Shown: piece after piece, positions 11,902-19,555 of the stretch
How positions within the stretch are numbered: position 1 is the stretch's first letter
How the letters are laid out: each line of letters starts with the position of its first letter
Source of the DNA: a virus
Virus record (IMG/VR): IMGVR_UViG_3300027759_000368
Location: 1 to 26,620 of that record
Direction: 5' to 3' (one strand)
DNA: 26,620 nt
Translations under genes and position numbers: made by a program
Notes under the pieces: generated by a model
Database searches by the model: none
Seen by the model: only the letters and a program-made list of their open reading frames with translations
What the model was told of the DNA's origin: nothing

Positions 11902-11930
11902 ATCTTACACCGGTTTCTGATTATTGTACA
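11902..11930 (-). promoter_or_regulatory. Promoter P6 (TGTACA, 17 bp, TAAGAT)
   Basis: TGTACA at 11930-11925 and TAAGAT at 11907-11902. ACCGGTGTA occurs twice, once across the -35 and once ending at the -10, so a regulator could bind both copies. It should drive 11568-11873 and the genes and tRNAs below. Confidence 0.7.
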
Positions 11931-11954
11931 CCGGTATTTTCGGTATGGATGATT

Positions 11955-12347
11955 TTATTCAGACAGCCACCGTGAGATCGATCCAAACTTGAGTTCGAAG
12001 CGATACTCGAGAATCTCGAGGCCGTAGAAATCGAACTCGCCTTCGGAGATACCTTCGGCATCGGCGATGATCTCGATCGCACGCTCGCGAGTGGCACCTT
12101 CGACGATCTGCATCGTCTCTTCGACACGAGCAACAAACTCAACGAAGTTACGAGCTTGCTCGACTTGCTGCTGCTCGATCTGCTCATCAAGCTTATTGCA
12201 GAGGAAGTCGTAGTCATCTTGAAATTCTTCAAGATCACGAAACTGCGCGTAACGAGGACGGCTGCCGTACACGTCCTTATAAAGGTCCGAGTAGATGTCA
12301 CCATCCTTGGAGTTGGTGAGAACGTTGATGTCCGAGAGAGTAAGCAT
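11955..12347 (-). CDS. Acidic phage protein with an SDLYKDVYGSRPR motif (130 aa)
   Basis: The start at 12347 follows AAAGGAAA and promoter P7. Near residues 18-32 it has DIYSDLYKDVYGSRPR; SD-x-Y/F-KD-x-x-G-x-RPR motifs recur in hypothetical proteins of many phages. The rest is highly acidic and helical (LDEQIEQQQVEQARNF), suggesting a protein-binding or DNA-mimic role; that is speculation. Confidence 0.65.
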   Translation of the reverse strand: MLTLSDINVLTNSKDGDIYSDLYKDVYGSRPRYAQFRDLEEFQDDYDFLCNKLDEQIEQQQVEQARNFVEFVARVEETMQIVEGATRERAIEIIADAEGISEGEFDFYGLEILEYRFELKFGSISRWLSE

Positions 12348-12377
12348 GTCAATATTTCCTTTCATCATCATATACCC

Positions 12378-12406
12378 AGGATACCCTGTTTTCGAAATAA
12401 TGTACA
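12378..12406 (-). promoter_or_regulatory. Promoter P7 (TGTACA, 17 bp, TATCCT)
   Basis: TGTACA at 12406-12401 and TATCCT at 12383-12378. It begins a few bases after the terminator that ends the replication operon, so termination and re-initiation are packed together. Confidence 0.65.
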
Positions 12407-12408
12407 TG

Positions 12409-12448
12409 CTAAAATACGCCCAGAAATTAATCTGAGCGTATTTTTTTT
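12409..12448 (-). terminator. Bidirectional rho-independent terminator after the RegA operon
   Basis: A 12-bp stem (12442-12431 with 12424-12413, one G-U) and a six-base loop. On the minus strand a short TTTT follows; on the plus strand eight T follow, so it should stop transcription from both directions. Confidence 0.75.
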
Positions 12449-12465
12449 AAAAACTTTAGGAGTTA

Positions 12466-12660
12466 TTAGTCGTTAAGAGCTGCTAGCTTCTCTACAACTT
12501 CGTCGATGGTATCGAGAATGGTATCAGAACCACGGTCGTCGACAGTACGAATCATGACCTTGCCACGATGCTCAACCACACCAATCAAGAGATCGACATT
12601 GACGAGATACTTTCCGCCAGTCTCATTGATGAACTCTACGAATTTTACATGCTTGCTCAT
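12466..12660 (-). CDS. Small FlbD-like protein (64 aa)
   Basis: The ATG at 12660 overlaps the RegA stop as ATGA, and GGAAG precedes it. The product has four beta strands then a helix: GGKYLVNVDLLIGVVEHRGK, VMIRTVDDRG, then TILDTIDEVVEKLAALND. This order resembles the FlbD-type small fold, also common in phages. Function is unknown. It is the last gene of the replication operon. Confidence 0.65.
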   Translation of the reverse strand: MSKHVKFVEFINETGGKYLVNVDLLIGVVEHRGKVMIRTVDDRGSDTILDTIDEVVEKLAALND

Positions 12661-13052
12661 TTTTTTCTTCCTATATTATACTTTGTCACGAGACTCCATT
12701 CATTTTTTTCTTTGAATGGAAGGATCTTAATTTGGTTCAATGGAGTCTGAGGCTCTGTGATCTTTTCTTGATCAACAACAGCGATCAATCCCCAGTCGGA
12801 GAGAAGCTTGACGACAGTATTTCTACGGCCTTTATCTTCGTCTGAAAAATCTGTAGGTTTACCGTCAAGAGCAAAGAGCTCTTTAAAGTGGACGATATAA
12901 TATTTGCCTTGTTTGTGTAGAATATGGCAAGACTGATAAAGAGTCTTGTCTTTCCGAGAAGCCACGCCGATACGAGTCAGAGTTTCACGAACTTTTAGGA
13001 AATCATCCTCTTCGCCGAGCCTCACTTCAATTAAACTTTCTAAAACACTCAT
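12657..13052 (-). CDS. regA: RegA translational repressor
   Basis: A 131-residue protein closely matching T4 RegA: EDDFLKVRETLTRIGVASRK, DKTLYQSCHILHKQGKYYIV then HFKELFALDG, SDWGLIAVVD and a C-terminal LVTKYNIGRKK. RegA binds ribosome-binding regions of early mRNAs (gp44, gp45 and gp62 among others in T4) and blocks translation. The gene order 45-44-62-regA matches T4. It overlaps gp62 by four bases. Confidence 0.93.
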   Translation of the reverse strand: MSVLESLIEVRLGEEDDFLKVRETLTRIGVASRKDKTLYQSCHILHKQGKYYIVHFKELFALDGKPTDFSDEDKGRRNTVVKLLSDWGLIAVVDQEKITEPQTPLNQIKILPFKEKNEWSLVTKYNIGRKK

Positions 13053-13435
13053 GTTTCACCCTTCTGAATCTTTTTCTTTATTATTTTTATATGTTCAGAG
13101 GAGAGGATATCAAGAGCTGCCTTGGCAGCACGACGGTTATAACCGTAATACTCTGCAACCGCTTCGAGATCTCCATCCTTTTCTTTTTTCACCCACTTCG
13201 CAAAGCGTTTGCTAGGTCGTATGATATTTATCAAAAAAGAATATTGGAGTTTGTTGTCGAGGTGGTGGTTGCAGTTCATCATGTTTGCGGCATGGATACT
13301 ATCCGCAAAGTAGGACAGAGAACGATTTGTTAGCCAAGGACTATAAGTCTTCTCGGCGAGGGTGTCATTCTCCGTACCTTTCATCAGGTTCTTCTTGGTC
13401 GAGTTGATCGATGTCACGAAGTCGAATGCCTTCAT
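13049..13435 (-). CDS. 62: Clamp loader small subunit (gp62)
   Basis: A 128-residue protein in the gp62 position between gp44 and RegA. It starts MKAFDFVTSINSTKKNLMKG and contains HHLDNKLQYSFLINIIRPSK then RFAKWVKKE, matching gp62 of marine T4-like phages; it is shorter than T4's 187 residues. With four gp44 subunits it forms the ATP-driven clamp loader that opens gp45. The start at 13435 has AAAGGA upstream. Its first 71 bases overlap the zinc-finger gene in another frame. Confidence 0.85.
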   Translation of the reverse strand: MKAFDFVTSINSTKKNLMKGTENDTLAEKTYSPWLTNRSLSYFADSIHAANMMNCNHHLDNKLQYSFLINIIRPSKRFAKWVKKEKDGDLEAVAEYYGYNRRAAKAALDILSSEHIKIIKKKIQKGET

Positions 13436-13607
13436 CGCTACGTCCTTTCATAATCACGTCGGCAGACTCATCAAGGAAGTCTGCACATTTTTCACAAATC
13501 TCAAGTTCATGAGTTCCGTCTAAAGTTTCTAAACGGAGCTCATGAAATCGAGCAGTCTTAGGATACTTATTCTCACAGACTGGACAGGTTTTCTTTTTCC
13601 AAATCAC
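13365..13607 (-). CDS. Small zinc-finger protein inside the clamp loader operon (80 aa)
   Basis: A GTG start at 13607 overlaps the gp44 stop as GTGA. The protein carries CPVCENKY and CEKCADFL, two CxxC pairs about 27 residues apart that should hold one zinc ion, followed by an acidic tail (DQLDQEEPDERYGE) coded in the long overlap with gp62. No function known; insertion between gp44 and gp62 hints at a replisome role. I judge it real from the Cys pairs, coupling and context. Confidence 0.75.
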   Translation of the reverse strand: MIWKKKTCPVCENKYPKTARFHELRLETLDGTHELEICEKCADFLDESADVIMKGRSDEGIRLRDIDQLDQEEPDERYGE

Positions 13608-14539
13608 AGAAACTCACAGTCGGCCATGATCTCGGTCAGACATGCCATGAGGTTGATCTCAGGATCCGCAGCGAATGCATTTTGATACTGGTATTTTGCG
13701 AGGTGTAGCACCAACTGAGGCATGCTACCCTTACCAATATGATCTTCTGCCTTATCGAAGAAGGCCCGGAAGAATTCGGTAGGTTCAATGTCAGACTCTC
13801 CAAGCCACTTACGAACGGCTGTGAAGTTTTTATCCTTCATGTAACCGATTAGCTTGGCAAGAGCAGAATCCGAGAAATTCCTAAGAATCCCAGTGTCAAT
13901 CCCGCCAGTAGCGCTATAGCGTTGGAGCTCATTAATAACACGTCGCCAATCTGGAAAGTGTGTCTTGATGACTTCAGCAACGACCGCTTTTTCATAAGAA
14001 ACCGATTCAGTCTCGAGGATTCCACATACTCTTTGCATAAACTGTTTTGCAAGAGATGGGAGTTCTGACTTAGGAATCTTAAATTTGATAACCGAGCATC
14101 GAGAATGGAGCGGCTCAATAATCCGATCGACAAAATTACAAGTAAGAATGAATCCACAGTTTGCACTGAATTCCTCCATAAAGTTACGTAGAGCTGGCTG
14201 AGTGGACTGAGGATTCAGATAGTCGGCCTCATCGAGGATTACCATCTTTCTGCCACCCATCAGGGACACAGAGCTAGCAAACTGAGAGATGTCGTTACGC
14301 AGCATGTCGATGTTGCCATTCATCGAACCGTTGATAACGATGTAGTCACATCCAAGTTCTTCACACATGGCTTTGGCCACAGTCGTCTTACCAACGCCTG
14401 CGGTGCCAGAGAGAATGAGATTAGGAATGTTCTTCTGATCTACGAACTGTTGAAATGTTTTCTTGAGTTCGTCAGTCAGGATAGTGTCGGACACGGTCTT
14501 TGGGCGATACTTCTCGACCCACAAAAAATCTTCAAGCAT
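13604..14539 (-). CDS. 44: Clamp loader large subunit (gp44)
   Basis: A 311-residue AAA+ ATPase. Walker A is SGTAGVGKTTVAKAM (about residues 44-58), Walker B MVILDEADYL, and the arginine-finger region LHSRCSVIKF carries the SRC motif. The N-terminus EDFLWVEKYRPKTVSDTILT is typical of gp44/RFC proteins. It loads the sliding clamp onto primed DNA using ATP. The start at 14539 follows GGAGATATATT. A terminator hairpin lies between it and gp45, so its level may depend on readthrough. Confidence 0.95.
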   Translation of the reverse strand: MLEDFLWVEKYRPKTVSDTILTDELKKTFQQFVDQKNIPNLILSGTAGVGKTTVAKAMCEELGCDYIVINGSMNGNIDMLRNDISQFASSVSLMGGRKMVILDEADYLNPQSTQPALRNFMEEFSANCGFILTCNFVDRIIEPLHSRCSVIKFKIPKSELPSLAKQFMQRVCGILETESVSYEKAVVAEVIKTHFPDWRRVINELQRYSATGGIDTGILRNFSDSALAKLIGYMKDKNFTAVRKWLGESDIEPTEFFRAFFDKAEDHIGKGSMPQLVLHLAKYQYQNAFAADPEINLMACLTEIMADCEFL

Positions 14540-14555
14540 AATATATCTCCGTCAC

Positions 14556-14585
14556 AAAAAGTGGGCGATGCCAAAACACCGCCCA
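14556..14585 (-). terminator. Terminator or attenuator between gp45 and gp44
   Basis: A 9-bp stem (TGGGCGGTG with CATCGCCCA, one G-T pair) with loop TTTTGG, then five T. It lies just after the clamp stop. No promoter of the TGTACA type follows, so partial readthrough would give more clamp than clamp loader. Confidence 0.75.
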
Positions 14586-14591
14586 TTATAA

Positions 14592-15251
14592 TCAAGCCTC
14601 GAACGAGGAGTTGGATTCAACAGCAATCCAATATTCTACTGTTGCACCCTTCCAGTGGCTGAGGCCCTTGGAAGAGATCGATACGTCATAAGAACTTGGA
14701 ATCAACTTCATACAATCCGAACGGAATACCATGCGGAAGCGAGCTTCAGTTTCACCAACTTCGATGCTGAACGAGTCGTTGCTAGTGCCACGAGTATCGA
14801 CAGCTTGAAGTAAGATCTTGCCGTTCTTACCAACGATGGCGATTTCAGGAAGCTGAGAAACTGCCAGCGCCTTCATCACTCGATTGAGTGCTTCTTCTGA
14901 AATCAAGCAGTTGACTTCAGGATTAGGCAATTCAATCTCACGATCTGGTGGAACGATGATCAGCGAAGGATCAGTGACAGCGTACTGAAACTTGTTGTTG
15001 CCTTCGATGAGTTCGACGTGCGAATCCTTGATTTCAATCTCAGGATCATTAAACAAGGAAAGAGTACCGATAAACCGTGAGAGGTCGTATACGGCAAAAC
15101 CCTTGTCGAATTCTTGCTTAATTGTTGCTTTCGCAAGAACAGATTTTGTACTCGAAATAGTACGGATCACATTTCCAGGCTTGAACATAATGTTCTTGTT
15201 AATAGCCGAGAAGTTCTTAAGTACTTGCAACGTATCATTATCTAATTTCAT
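14592..15251 (-). CDS. 45: Sliding clamp (gp45)
   Basis: The start is the ATG at 15251 (MKLDNDTLQVLKNFSAINKN) with GGAGA upstream; the frame continues upstream without support. At 219 residues it fits T4 gp45 (228). Typical features are FSAINKNIMFKPGNVIRTIS, GFAVYDLSRFIGTLSLFNDP and the C-terminal WIAVESNSSFEA. Three copies form the ring that tethers the polymerase, and in T4 also activates late transcription. It follows promoter P8. Confidence 0.93.
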   Translation of the reverse strand: MKLDNDTLQVLKNFSAINKNIMFKPGNVIRTISSTKSVLAKATIKQEFDKGFAVYDLSRFIGTLSLFNDPEIEIKDSHVELIEGNNKFQYAVTDPSLIIVPPDREIELPNPEVNCLISEEALNRVMKALAVSQLPEIAIVGKNGKILLQAVDTRGTSNDSFSIEVGETEARFRMVFRSDCMKLIPSSYDVSISSKGLSHWKGATVEYWIAVESNSSFEA

Positions 15252-15279
15252 AATAAATCTCCATATGTTCGGAATATTC

Positions 15280-15308
15280 AATATACCAAGGTTTGTATTA
15301 ATTGTACA
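15280..15308 (-). promoter_or_regulatory. Promoter P8 (TGTACA, 17 bp, TATATT) for gp45
   Basis: TGTACA at 15308-15303 and TATATT at 15285-15280, the best -10 in the set. It starts right after the glycosyltransferase stop and about 30 bases before the gp45 start. Confidence 0.75.
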
Positions 15309-15309
15309 C

Positions 15310-16284
15310 TTATTTGTTTTTACCAAGCGCAGAAGGATCTGCAGTTGCTGCAGCACCGATGCGTGCAATATCTGGTAGAGAACCACCGAATACATACGAA
15401 CCAACGTGCTTCAGTTCCATCCATGGACATAGCCATACATGCATACCAGCATTGCGAACCCACTGACAGAACATGTAGTCTTCAGAGAGGTAACGCTTCG
15501 AGTAATCCTTCAGCAAACCATTGTTAGGATCTTTGACGAATGCAAGGATTTCGGCCGGTTTTGCTTTTGGATTTTGCTTCAAGAACTCTGCAAGCTCGGC
15601 ATCGATGTTCGTACGCTTATGATCGATAGGCGTATCGAAGTAAGCCATGATCTCGCGGCTACCATCAAAGTGTTCGGTGCGAACGTGATCTGGCTTGTAG
15701 AATTGCTGAGGATATGCTTCTTGGAATTTCTCGAAGGTGTTACGGCGAATCATCATGAAGCCTGTACCAGATTCGAGTACTTCGACTGGTTGGCCGAGAG
15801 GAATTTCACGAGTTTCACCGGTTGGATTGAAGACGTAGTCGCCCACAAACTTTTCAAGATCGTTTGGATTCTCGTCAGCCATGCCCTTATCGACAGCTAG
15901 CTTGATCTTTTCCCAGCTGATGCACTTCTTTGGATATGGACCAGCGATGATGTCATATTTGTCTTCTGCTGCATCTGGATTTTGCAGAGCGAGAAGAGCG
16001 ATCACGTCGTTAGGATTGAATCCAATGTCCGAGTCGATGAACATCAAGTGTGTATCACCTGAACGCATGAACTCGTCGGCGCAGTAGTTACGTGCTCGAG
16101 TAATCAGTGATTCGTTGAAGAGGAAGTAGAATCTCACTTGGATTCCGTAGTGTGTGCAGAGTGCCGAGAGATCTGCGATCGAACGTGTAAACATACCTGC
16201 GCATTGGCCGCCATACATTGGTGCGGCAATAAAGAGCTTGCGCTTGCGTAGCTCTTCCATTGGAACATTAATTTCAATACCCAT
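15310..16284 (-). CDS. GT-A fold glycosyltransferase
   Basis: A 324-residue protein with a nucleotide-sugar transferase layout: an N-terminal strand KLFIAAPMYGG, the acceptor-side motif ITRARNYCADEF, and the metal-binding DxD motif in HLMFIDSDIGFNPNDV. It ends in a region with YLSEDYMFCQWVRNAGMHVW (the conserved ED and W). It likely moves a sugar to DNA, lipopolysaccharide or protein. As neighbour of the dCMP hydroxymethylase cluster, glycosylating 5-hydroxymethylcytosine is attractive, but it is not similar to T4 alpha- or beta-gt as far as I can see. Confidence 0.75.
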   Translation of the reverse strand: MGIEINVPMEELRKRKLFIAAPMYGGQCAGMFTRSIADLSALCTHYGIQVRFYFLFNESLITRARNYCADEFMRSGDTHLMFIDSDIGFNPNDVIALLALQNPDAAEDKYDIIAGPYPKKCISWEKIKLAVDKGMADENPNDLEKFVGDYVFNPTGETREIPLGQPVEVLESGTGFMMIRRNTFEKFQEAYPQQFYKPDHVRTEHFDGSREIMAYFDTPIDHKRTNIDAELAEFLKQNPKAKPAEILAFVKDPNNGLLKDYSKRYLSEDYMFCQWVRNAGMHVWLCPWMELKHVGSYVFGGSLPDIARIGAAATADPSALGKNK

Positions 16285-16286
16285 AA

Positions 16287-16607
16287 TTAATCCTTATTTT
16301 CAGTATCATGAACGTGGAGTTGCATAATTGCGTAGTGGATAACCTTCATCAGGTCCTTTCGCCATTCGGCGGGATCACCCTTACGACCATATCGTTGAGT
16401 GTACTTCATCATATTCCCGATGTTGAAACCAGTTCCGTGACCAGCATCAATGATGAATTCTGTTGCTTGAAATTTATTTCGGGAATAATGCTGTTCGTAA
16501 GTAGCATCGATGTAAGACTGAATTTCTTTGAGTGATTCGCCTTCATTGTATTTATACTCACTGAGATGCTTCGTTGGTAAACCGGGAATAAAAATATCTT
16601 TGCTCAT
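16287..16607 (-). CDS. DUF3310-like phage protein
   Basis: A 106-residue protein with FNIGNMMKYTQRYGRKGDPA, EWRKDLMKVIHYAIMQLHVH. The G-N-x-x-KY-x-x-R-x-G-x-K ... DL-K-x-x-x-Y pattern is that of DUF3310, a small phage family with no proven function. The N-terminal half is unrelated to that core (PGLPTKHLSEYKYNEGESLK). It overlaps the stop of the SGNH-like gene by one base. Confidence 0.72.
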   Translation of the reverse strand: MSKDIFIPGLPTKHLSEYKYNEGESLKEIQSYIDATYEQHYSRNKFQATEFIIDAGHGTGFNIGNMMKYTQRYGRKGDPAEWRKDLMKVIHYAIMQLHVHDTENKD

Positions 16608-17647
16608 TATGTAAAAAAGTCCTCAAGAGTTGCAGGTTTATTTTCTGACAAGCCGCTCCATTTACGACCTTGCCAATGCGGATATGAATTACGGGAGAGA
16701 TGCACGGACTTTGGCTTTTCCATACATTCAAAGTCGAGCTCGCCTCTGTCATTCAGAAGCGGATCAACCCACTCGATGAAGTTGACACTGCCTTGAGCAC
16801 ACAGCTTTCTCATCTCGTCCTTGAAGATAAGGCGACATCTATTACGATCTTCCCATGAACCATAGAACGGAGTACCCTTATAGTATCCAGTCTTTGGAAG
16901 GACTCGGGATTCATGCTCGATAGGAAGCAACTCGTATGCATAGACCTTAGCAAGATCAAGACTACTGAGCTGTGTATAGTATCTATTCGCCAAATCTCGA
17001 GTAGCCGCTTCGGGATCAGGCTGACGACAGAGATGGTGGCGTACGTCGATGTTACCAAAATAAAATTCAGCAATCTCATGATGAGGCTGAATGAAAGTCT
17101 GTAGACCTTCTTTGAGTGCACCGTGTAGAGTCTTGAAAGGAACCGAGTTGACGAACCAACCTGGACGATACATGCAAATGGCATGACTATCACCGGCCAC
17201 TGCACGATTTACGATCTCAATCTCTCGAATTGTGATGGCATTGTTTTCGATATACTTCAGGTTTTCCCAGTCGACCTTATGCCAGTCAGGATGGATTTCA
17301 CCGTTCAGACGAGGCTCGAGCATCTCGCTGTACTTTGGATGATCTATCCAAAGGGAATAGACTTTTTTGGTTTTATCAATTTTGGAGAATCGAATTAGGT
17401 TGTCGATATTCCCGTAATTTTTCATACCACCGAAGAGATTCAGAGAACCGAACCAATCGTTTCCATGATACACATAAATGTTATCAAAAGAATTGATGTC
17501 ATCATGAATATCACCAGTTCGATCGAGATGAACCAACCCACCATTCTCTGTAGAAATTTGTTCTGCATAGATGGCAGCTTGCGCAGCTCGGTGTGAATGG
17601 ATGTTAGAAGATACGGGTGTGAATGGAGATGTAATAAGAGTTTTCAT
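16607..17647 (-). CDS. SGNH-hydrolase-like protein in the modification cluster
   Basis: A 346-residue protein. VAGDSHAICMYRPGWFVNSV carries a GDSH block resembling the first SGNH motif. FYFGNIDVRHHLCRQ follows in the place of the usual 'GEIDxRxH' block, and SVHLSRNSYPHWQG near the end gives a late His as in the catalytic xxH block. SGNH enzymes hydrolyse or transfer acyl groups. The N-terminal half has no other recognisable domain. If the family call is right it could acylate or deacylate a base adduct; that is speculation. Confidence 0.55.
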   Translation of the reverse strand: MKTLITSPFTPVSSNIHSHRAAQAAIYAEQISTENGGLVHLDRTGDIHDDINSFDNIYVYHGNDWFGSLNLFGGMKNYGNIDNLIRFSKIDKTKKVYSLWIDHPKYSEMLEPRLNGEIHPDWHKVDWENLKYIENNAITIREIEIVNRAVAGDSHAICMYRPGWFVNSVPFKTLHGALKEGLQTFIQPHHEIAEFYFGNIDVRHHLCRQPDPEAATRDLANRYYTQLSSLDLAKVYAYELLPIEHESRVLPKTGYYKGTPFYGSWEDRNRCRLIFKDEMRKLCAQGSVNFIEWVDPLLNDRGELDFECMEKPKSVHLSRNSYPHWQGRKWSGLSENKPATLEDFFT

Positions 17648-17654
17648 ATTATCC

Positions 17655-17683
17655 CTTATATATCAAGTGTTCTATATTGTACA
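17655..17683 (-). promoter_or_regulatory. Promoter-like site P9 (TGTACA, 17 bp, TATAAG)
   Basis: TGTACA at 17683-17678 and TATAAG at 17660-17655, inside the end of the PLP gene. The -10 lies within eight bases of the next ATG, so the transcript would be nearly leaderless. The match may be partly chance. Confidence 0.4.
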
Positions 17684-18558
17684 TCATTTTTTGGCCAATC
17701 TCGGTAACTATTTACGCGATCGTAGATCGTAGGATCATTCAGCACTGGCTCTTTGCCGACATTCCAAAACAAGATATTTTTACCAGTGTTTTTTGGAATG
17801 TATTTCCAAACTTTGCCGTCATAAGTATCGATACAAGGAAACGGTGGAAGATTCTCTGCCTTCTCGCTTTGTTGAAATGGCATCGGCTCAGAGATGACAT
17901 CGGCTCGACCAAGTTCGCCAGCTTTCAGGTTACGAGACACTGCAACTGAATGGAACTTGGCATTTGGCCATGCGATCTGCATTGCTCGTGAGAGTACACC
18001 AGTGGAAATGGCTACATATACCTCATCTGGTGCTTCGATCTTCGATGCTGCCTTCACGATACCAGCGGTGACGAATTCATGCTTCAACCCGAGAGGAACG
18101 AAGAATGCATCTTCTTGAGAATCTGCCCAATCTTTGGCGATCTTATTCAGATTCGGCATGGCAGCGATGCGATGAAACGAGGCTTCAGCGCCTTGTTCGA
18201 TACAGCATGCTTGATGATGAGAGATCGTTTGTGATGAAGGCATGAACAACTTCACCTTTTTATTGTGGCGTTTTGCCACGTCGAGAAGAGAAACGCCTGC
18301 AAGTCCAGTACGAGGTTGGACATACACGACAGTCGACTGATTGATTCTCGATAACAAACAATCACCGCCACGAACTTTCGTTCCAGTGATGAGATCGTCT
18401 CGTACACATCGAACTCCATCATGTACGGTTACCACTGGATCAGGATATGGATCAGTCCATGTTTCTGCGAGACTGAGGTAATATTCTCTGGCTTTTTCCC
18501 AACCGTAAATGCCTACGTCTTTGTTCACTCCGTCAATGACGTGTTTATTATGCGACAT
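17656..18558 (-). CDS. Fold-type II PLP-dependent enzyme
   Basis: A 300-residue protein with the ACC deaminase/threonine synthase type start: VRCVRDDLITGTKVRGGDCL, where the Lys of GTKVRG is in the place of the PLP-binding Lys of 'GNKxRK'. VVYVQPRTGLAGVSLLDVAK then holds the Ser/Gly-rich phosphate region and KVKLFMPSSQTISHH the next strand. Such enzymes catalyse beta-elimination, replacement or deamination of amino acids. Some thymine-hypermodified phages carry PLP enzymes that trim an amino acid attached to DNA. Here the substrate is unknown. It overlaps the upstream gene by 11 bases. Confidence 0.75.
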   Translation of the reverse strand: MSHNKHVIDGVNKDVGIYGWEKAREYYLSLAETWTDPYPDPVVTVHDGVRCVRDDLITGTKVRGGDCLLSRINQSTVVYVQPRTGLAGVSLLDVAKRHNKKVKLFMPSSQTISHHQACCIEQGAEASFHRIAAMPNLNKIAKDWADSQEDAFFVPLGLKHEFVTAGIVKAASKIEAPDEVYVAISTGVLSRAMQIAWPNAKFHSVAVSRNLKAGELGRADVISEPMPFQQSEKAENLPPFPCIDTYDGKVWKYIPKNTGKNILFWNVGKEPVLNDPTIYDRVNSYRDWPKNDVQYRTLDI

Positions 18559-19555
18559 TCGTTAGCCTATCATAATTATTGGTCCGAAGAGACCATTCAA
18601 TGGGATATACCCAATCATAAGGGATTTGCATCGTCTGTGACTTCACGCCAAACTTGACTGCCATATATTTATAATGCATGCACAGCTTGTCTTCGAGATT
18701 AAGATAGTTATGTGTATGAATTGGATTGGAAGGATGTGCCTTCAGATAATCCATATGCTCGACTTGCATCTTAGCCGCATCGTTCAGAGGAATATACTCA
18801 CCGAACTCGTTGATCTCGTACTTACTCTTGCTCATGAGATTCGGGCAATCGAATACCTGACTCAGACCATCGAAGTAACCTGTACCACCATGGAGAAACG
18901 AGTCAGGATCCACCCAGTCGGGATGAGTCATCGCTACATGTCGAGCCGCGTTCTTGCAAGGATACATGGCATTACGAAAGCCAAACTCTTCAACAAAGAT
19001 CGTGTTCAACTTCTTGGCAAACTCCATCATCGTATAAGGACGATTGCGTTTCTCAAACAAGCTTTCAGCATGCTTCTCTGCAAATGCCGTAGGAACTTCA
19101 CATAGCCAATCTTTTACACTCGTATCTTTTGGATAATAGATTTGAAAAAGATCTGAGCGAGCATGACGTTCAGATATAAAACGAGTACGCATGGCTTCTG
19201 GACCGCCAGATTGCCATGCCTTAAAAGTTTTCCAGTGTTCATTACTAAATGAGAAGATAAGGCACGCTTCGAGTACAGTTTGAAAGTCATCGACTTGCTT
19301 GATCTCGTCAACGAATGGACATTCATGCCAATGCAAGCGATGACTGAACTGCTGATAATTGTCACGAAGAAGCGAGTCACGACGTAAGTCATACTCACGA
19401 CAGAACTCGAAGAACTTTTCAGTGCGTTCTTCCTGAGTCCAATCTTTCATCCACGATTGTTTAGGTTTACCTTTGTCGTCATATTCGACTTCGGCAATAT
19501 TGGGATATTGAATATCAAACTCGTGTTCACCGAGCAATTCAGTTAACAAGTTCAT
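18548..19555 (-). CDS. Putative base-hypermodification transferase-like protein A
   Basis: The start at 19555 (MNLLTELLGEHEFDIQYPNI) has AAGG upstream; the 335-residue product is helical and acidic. It contains EEFGFRNAMYPCKNAARHVA, then DPDSFLHGGTGYFDGL. The layout (R-NA-YPC-NAAR, GTG-F/Y) parallels protein B just upstream, so the two seem to be distant paralogues. I think they resemble the aGPT/amino-acid:DNA transferase-type proteins described in thymine-hypermodified phages, but I cannot verify this without profile searches. The neighbours (gp42, PLP enzyme) support the idea. Confidence 0.45.
   Translation of the reverse strand: MNLLTELLGEHEFDIQYPNIAEVEYDDKGKPKQSWMKDWTQEERTEKFFEFCREYDLRRDSLLRDNYQQFSHRLHWHECPFVDEIKQVDDFQTVLEACLIFSFSNEHWKTFKAWQSGGPEAMRTRFISERHARSDLFQIYYPKDTSVKDWLCEVPTAFAEKHAESLFEKRNRPYTMMEFAKKLNTIFVEEFGFRNAMYPCKNAARHVAMTHPDWVDPDSFLHGGTGYFDGLSQVFDCPNLMSKSKYEINEFGEYIPLNDAAKMQVEHMDYLKAHPSNPIHTHNYLNLEDKLCMHYKYMAVKFGVKSQTMQIPYDWVYPIEWSLRTNNYDRLTNVA

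Noticed and set aside
11921-12352. 143-residue Ser/Arg-rich frame overlapping the 11955-12347 gene
   Set aside because: Low-complexity shadow frame of the acidic gene; the other frame has the ribosome site, promoter and phage motif.
15252-15404. Upstream extension of the gp45 frame by 51 residues
   Set aside because: It crosses promoter P8 and the end of the glycosyltransferase gene; the ATG at 15251 has the ribosome site and matches gp45 starts.
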